Source: Prevotella sp. ne3005
GTDB taxonomy: Bacteria > Bacteroidota > Bacteroidia > Bacteroidales > Bacteroidaceae
Length of the DNA: 64,000 nucleotides
Reading direction: 5' to 3'
Assembly: GCF_900110085.1 (NCBI RefSeq)
Contig: NZ_FOCK01000006.1
Location: 62,001-126,000 of the forward strand
The notes under the pieces are model-generated. The model searched no databases and was not told where the DNA came from. It was given only the letters and a program-made list of their open reading frames with translations. A program made the translations under genes and the position numbers. Positions 62,590 through 64,000 of this stretch are shown here, in pieces; position 1 is the stretch's first letter, and the number at the start of each line of letters is the position of its first letter.

Positions 62590-62959
62590 TCTTTACCTTT
62601 TTACCTTTAATTATTTCTCTGATTTTTGCCTCATCACCACATTTGGTAACAATCATTTCCATAATCTCACGAGTGCCCTTACAGTTACAGTCTACAGGCT
62701 CTTCATCCAGATAATGTACATAGATGACACCCTTCCAACTGGTCATCTCTACAGGATGATCCGTGGGGAAAAGGTTGATGATGTCATGATTCCAGGGACT
62801 GTTCTCTCTGTTGTCAAAATCCAGATGCAACTGGCAGTGATCAATTCTGAAGAGTGCATGCCTCCCATACTTTTGCAACATCTTGATGACGTTCTCTGGA
62901 GATTCCAGGGTCTCCTTGACAAACTCTGCTATCTTTTCTTTTGATAAATACTGAATCAT
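62579..62959 (-). CDS. Hypothetical protein of the VirE-N cluster
   Basis: A 126-residue protein with a helical start (LSKEKIAEFVKETLESPENV) and a mixed alpha/beta middle (FRIDHCQLHLDFDNRE, GVIYVHYLDEEPVDC). No family is recognised. Its C-terminal KGKKVKNEY is encoded by the leader repeat of the next gene. A long leader with four GGTAAA-like units precedes it. Confidence 0.55.
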   Translation of the reverse strand: MIQYLSKEKIAEFVKETLESPENVIKMLQKYGRHALFRIDHCQLHLDFDNRENSPWNHDIINLFPTDHPVEMTSWKGVIYVHYLDEEPVDCNCKGTREIMEMIVTKCGDEAKIREIIKGKKVKNEY

Positions 62960-63021
62960 TTTTTACCTTTTTACTTTCTTACCTCTTTACCTTTTCAATC
63001 TTTCATTCTTTCATTTTTTCT

Positions 63022-63387
63022 CTAGAAATCCATAATAATCTCTCCATACAGCCTCTTGTATCGCTTCTGGATAGTCTCGTTCTTCAGCATGGCGAGGGGA
63101 TATCCCTTTGCCTCTGCTTCTTCGATTCGCTGGTTCTCGAGGGCTCGAATCCTTGACACATACTTCAGATAATCGTTGCTCTTCATCTGACCCCATCTGG
63201 CTCCAGATCTGTTGAGTCTGCTGTTCATTTTCCAACACTCGCAACAGTTAGTCTTGTAGACATATTTTCTGTGTTTTCTGCAAATGCGAAACCCCTCGTC
63301 AGTGACGAATCTATGCTGGCACGAAGCGCAGCACTTCTTGATGGCAATGTAATGGCAGTTCAATTCTGCATAAAATGCTTTTTTCAT
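63022..63387 (-). CDS. Cysteine-rich hypothetical protein, zinc-finger-like
   Basis: A 121-residue basic protein. Its first half has Cys pairs in zinc-finger-like spacing (KKCCASCQHRF, ICRKHRKY, NCCECWKMN); the second half is a charged helix (IRALENQRIEEAEAKG). It may bind nucleic acid, which is inference. It lies 62 nt before the 126-residue gene, separated by T-rich leader sequence. Confidence 0.6.
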   Translation of the reverse strand: MKKAFYAELNCHYIAIKKCCASCQHRFVTDEGFRICRKHRKYVYKTNCCECWKMNSRLNRSGARWGQMKSNDYLKYVSRIRALENQRIEEAEAKGYPLAMLKNETIQKRYKRLYGEIIMDF

Positions 63388-63483
63388 TTTTACCTTTTTA
63401 CTTTTTAAAACTTTACCAGCTTTCAGCGGTCCGGACTTTCGCTTACTTGCTTGTTTGCGTTGGCAAAATTACAACACAAAAAA

Positions 63484-63508
63484 AATGACGGGGGTAAATC
63501 CCGTCATT
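63484..63508 (-). terminator. Hairpin after the right-end gene
   Basis: AATGACGGG (63484-63492) pairs with CCCGTCATT (63500-63508) around GGTAAAT. On the minus strand it is followed by TTTTTTTGTG, so it is a fair terminator for the gene at the right end of the window. Confidence 0.55.
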
Positions 63509-63570
63509 CCGTCTTTTTTCCGTCTTTTTTCCGTCAAATCAGAGAAAAGTCCGTCATTTTTCCGTCAAAT
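63509..63570. repeat. CCGTC repeats in 11-bp phase
   Basis: CCGTCTTTTTT occurs at 63509-63519 and 63520-63530, then CCGTCAAAT at 63531, CCGTCATTTTT at 63551-63561 and CCGTCAAAT at 63562-63570. Starts differ by 11, 11, 20 and 11 nt. The array ends over the stop codon of the right-end gene. Confidence 0.75.
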
Positions 63571-64000
63571 CTGCTGTTTAAGTATCTCCCAAAACGTGTC
63601 ACACAAAAGACCAAAAGGATTATAATCCATCTCGTAGTATGCCTCGTCATCATCATCGTATTGCATATCACGACTGAAGTTCTTAATCACATTCTCATTG
63701 ATCCAAAGTCGCGCTGGCCAGTCCTTGGGTATGGCAGATTTTGCAAAGCTGAGGAAATCGCTCTGCGAGAGGCCATTGTCCAATCGGTCTCTTACCACCA
63801 GGTAGACACCCTGCCACTGGTTCTTAAATCGGAAGAGCTTGGGATAGTTCACTCTCAGAATCATCAGACAATCCCTGAACAAAGCCACTCTGCCCTCTAT
63901 ACTCATAGCCCTATACTTCATTCGAGCCTGGTCTTCGAGGCTGTGGTGGGTGTTACGGTTGTTGTCACACCCCTCCTCGTCAGTCTGCTTGGGTGTAGGG
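63565..64000 (-). CDS. Hypothetical protein, probably truncated by the window edge
   Basis: An internal Met at 63921 gives 118 residues, but the frame stays open to the window edge (reading PTPKQTDEEGCDNN and SLEDQARMKYRAM), so the real start is probably outside. The visible part is helical with an acidic stretch (RDMQYDDDDEAYYEMDYN) and resembles no family I know. It is the most upstream gene of the minus-strand VirE-N cluster in view. Confidence 0.5.
   Translation of the reverse strand, partial: PTPKQTDEEGCDNNRNTHHSLEDQARMKYRAMSIEGRVALFRDCLMILRVNYPKLFRFKNQWQGVYLVVRDRLDNGLSQSDFLSFAKSAIPKDWPARLWINENVIKNFSRDMQYDDDDEAYYEMDYNPFGLLCDTFWEILKQQI

Overview
The window looks like a chromosomal segment of a Bacteroidales bacterium, most likely Prevotella or a close relative. 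The evidence is promoters of the Bacteroidetes type (TTTG, about 20 nt, TAnnTTTG), no Shine-Dalgarno leaders, an UpxY-type antiterminator, outer-membrane beta-barrel proteins with carboxypeptidase-regulatory N-termini, the BT4734/VirE-N gene cluster, and the Bacteroidetes grouping of sigma-54 regulator, LptE and SecG. Genus and all functions are inferred by reading proteins; no database search was run.

Layout. 36-5441 (minus): capsule or exopolysaccharide operon (UpxY, Wzz-type protein, DUF4910 protein, flippase, glycosyltransferase). 5752-7694: KdsC-like phosphatase and exported metallophosphoesterase. 7834-7908: tRNA-His, followed by an 11-nt tandem repeat. 8363-37070: accessory region with exported peptidases (S41, M13, transglutaminase-like), three related outer-membrane barrels, a LiaF-like protein, a membrane-bound LytTR regulator, an ECF sigma factor, and a long one-strand run of small-molecule enzymes (GNATs, VOC proteins, flavin reductase, class A beta-lactamase, GyrI-like and MerR proteins, CAT-like acetyltransferase, Ntn hydrolase). 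37284-37934: cobalamin riboswitch followed only by a truncated flavodoxin-like frame and a 28-residue membrane peptide. 37977-46275: AzlCD, a two-component system, Na/Pi symporter, cytochrome c assembly, and a peroxidase-nitroreductase fusion. 46348-58453: housekeeping genes (SecG, LptE, sigma-54 regulator, PdxA, RlmN, serine acetyltransferase) plus a glycosyltransferase-DUF4922-SpoIID fusion beside an AmpG-like permease. 58529-64000 (minus): M15 peptidase, VirE-N/DUF3987 protein and small unknown genes, probably of mobile origin.

The strongest unexplained signal is a promoter-linked operator found seven times between 8259 and 35300. A CCATTCGTCACA-like 12-mer is followed after exactly 14 nt by ATCCCA, which lies 34 nt upstream of the TAnnTTTG box in six of seven copies. 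The two halves form an imperfect direct repeat about two helical turns apart, as LytTR proteins bind, and the only LytTR gene of the window sits inside the array next to one copy. I infer one regulon: a membrane LytTR regulator controlling cell-envelope proteins and a detoxification-like gene run.

Other notable structure: palindromic elements inserted in frame into two genes of the terminal cluster, with 35 bp identical between them; a chimeric pseudogene built from the 3' ends of two nearby genes; duplicated zinc-ribbon and VOC modules joined to different enzymes; a MerR operator inside a promoter whose spacer is 2 nt longer than usual; and a recurring GGTAAAAAGGTAAAA leader that also encodes the C-terminal tails of upstream genes.
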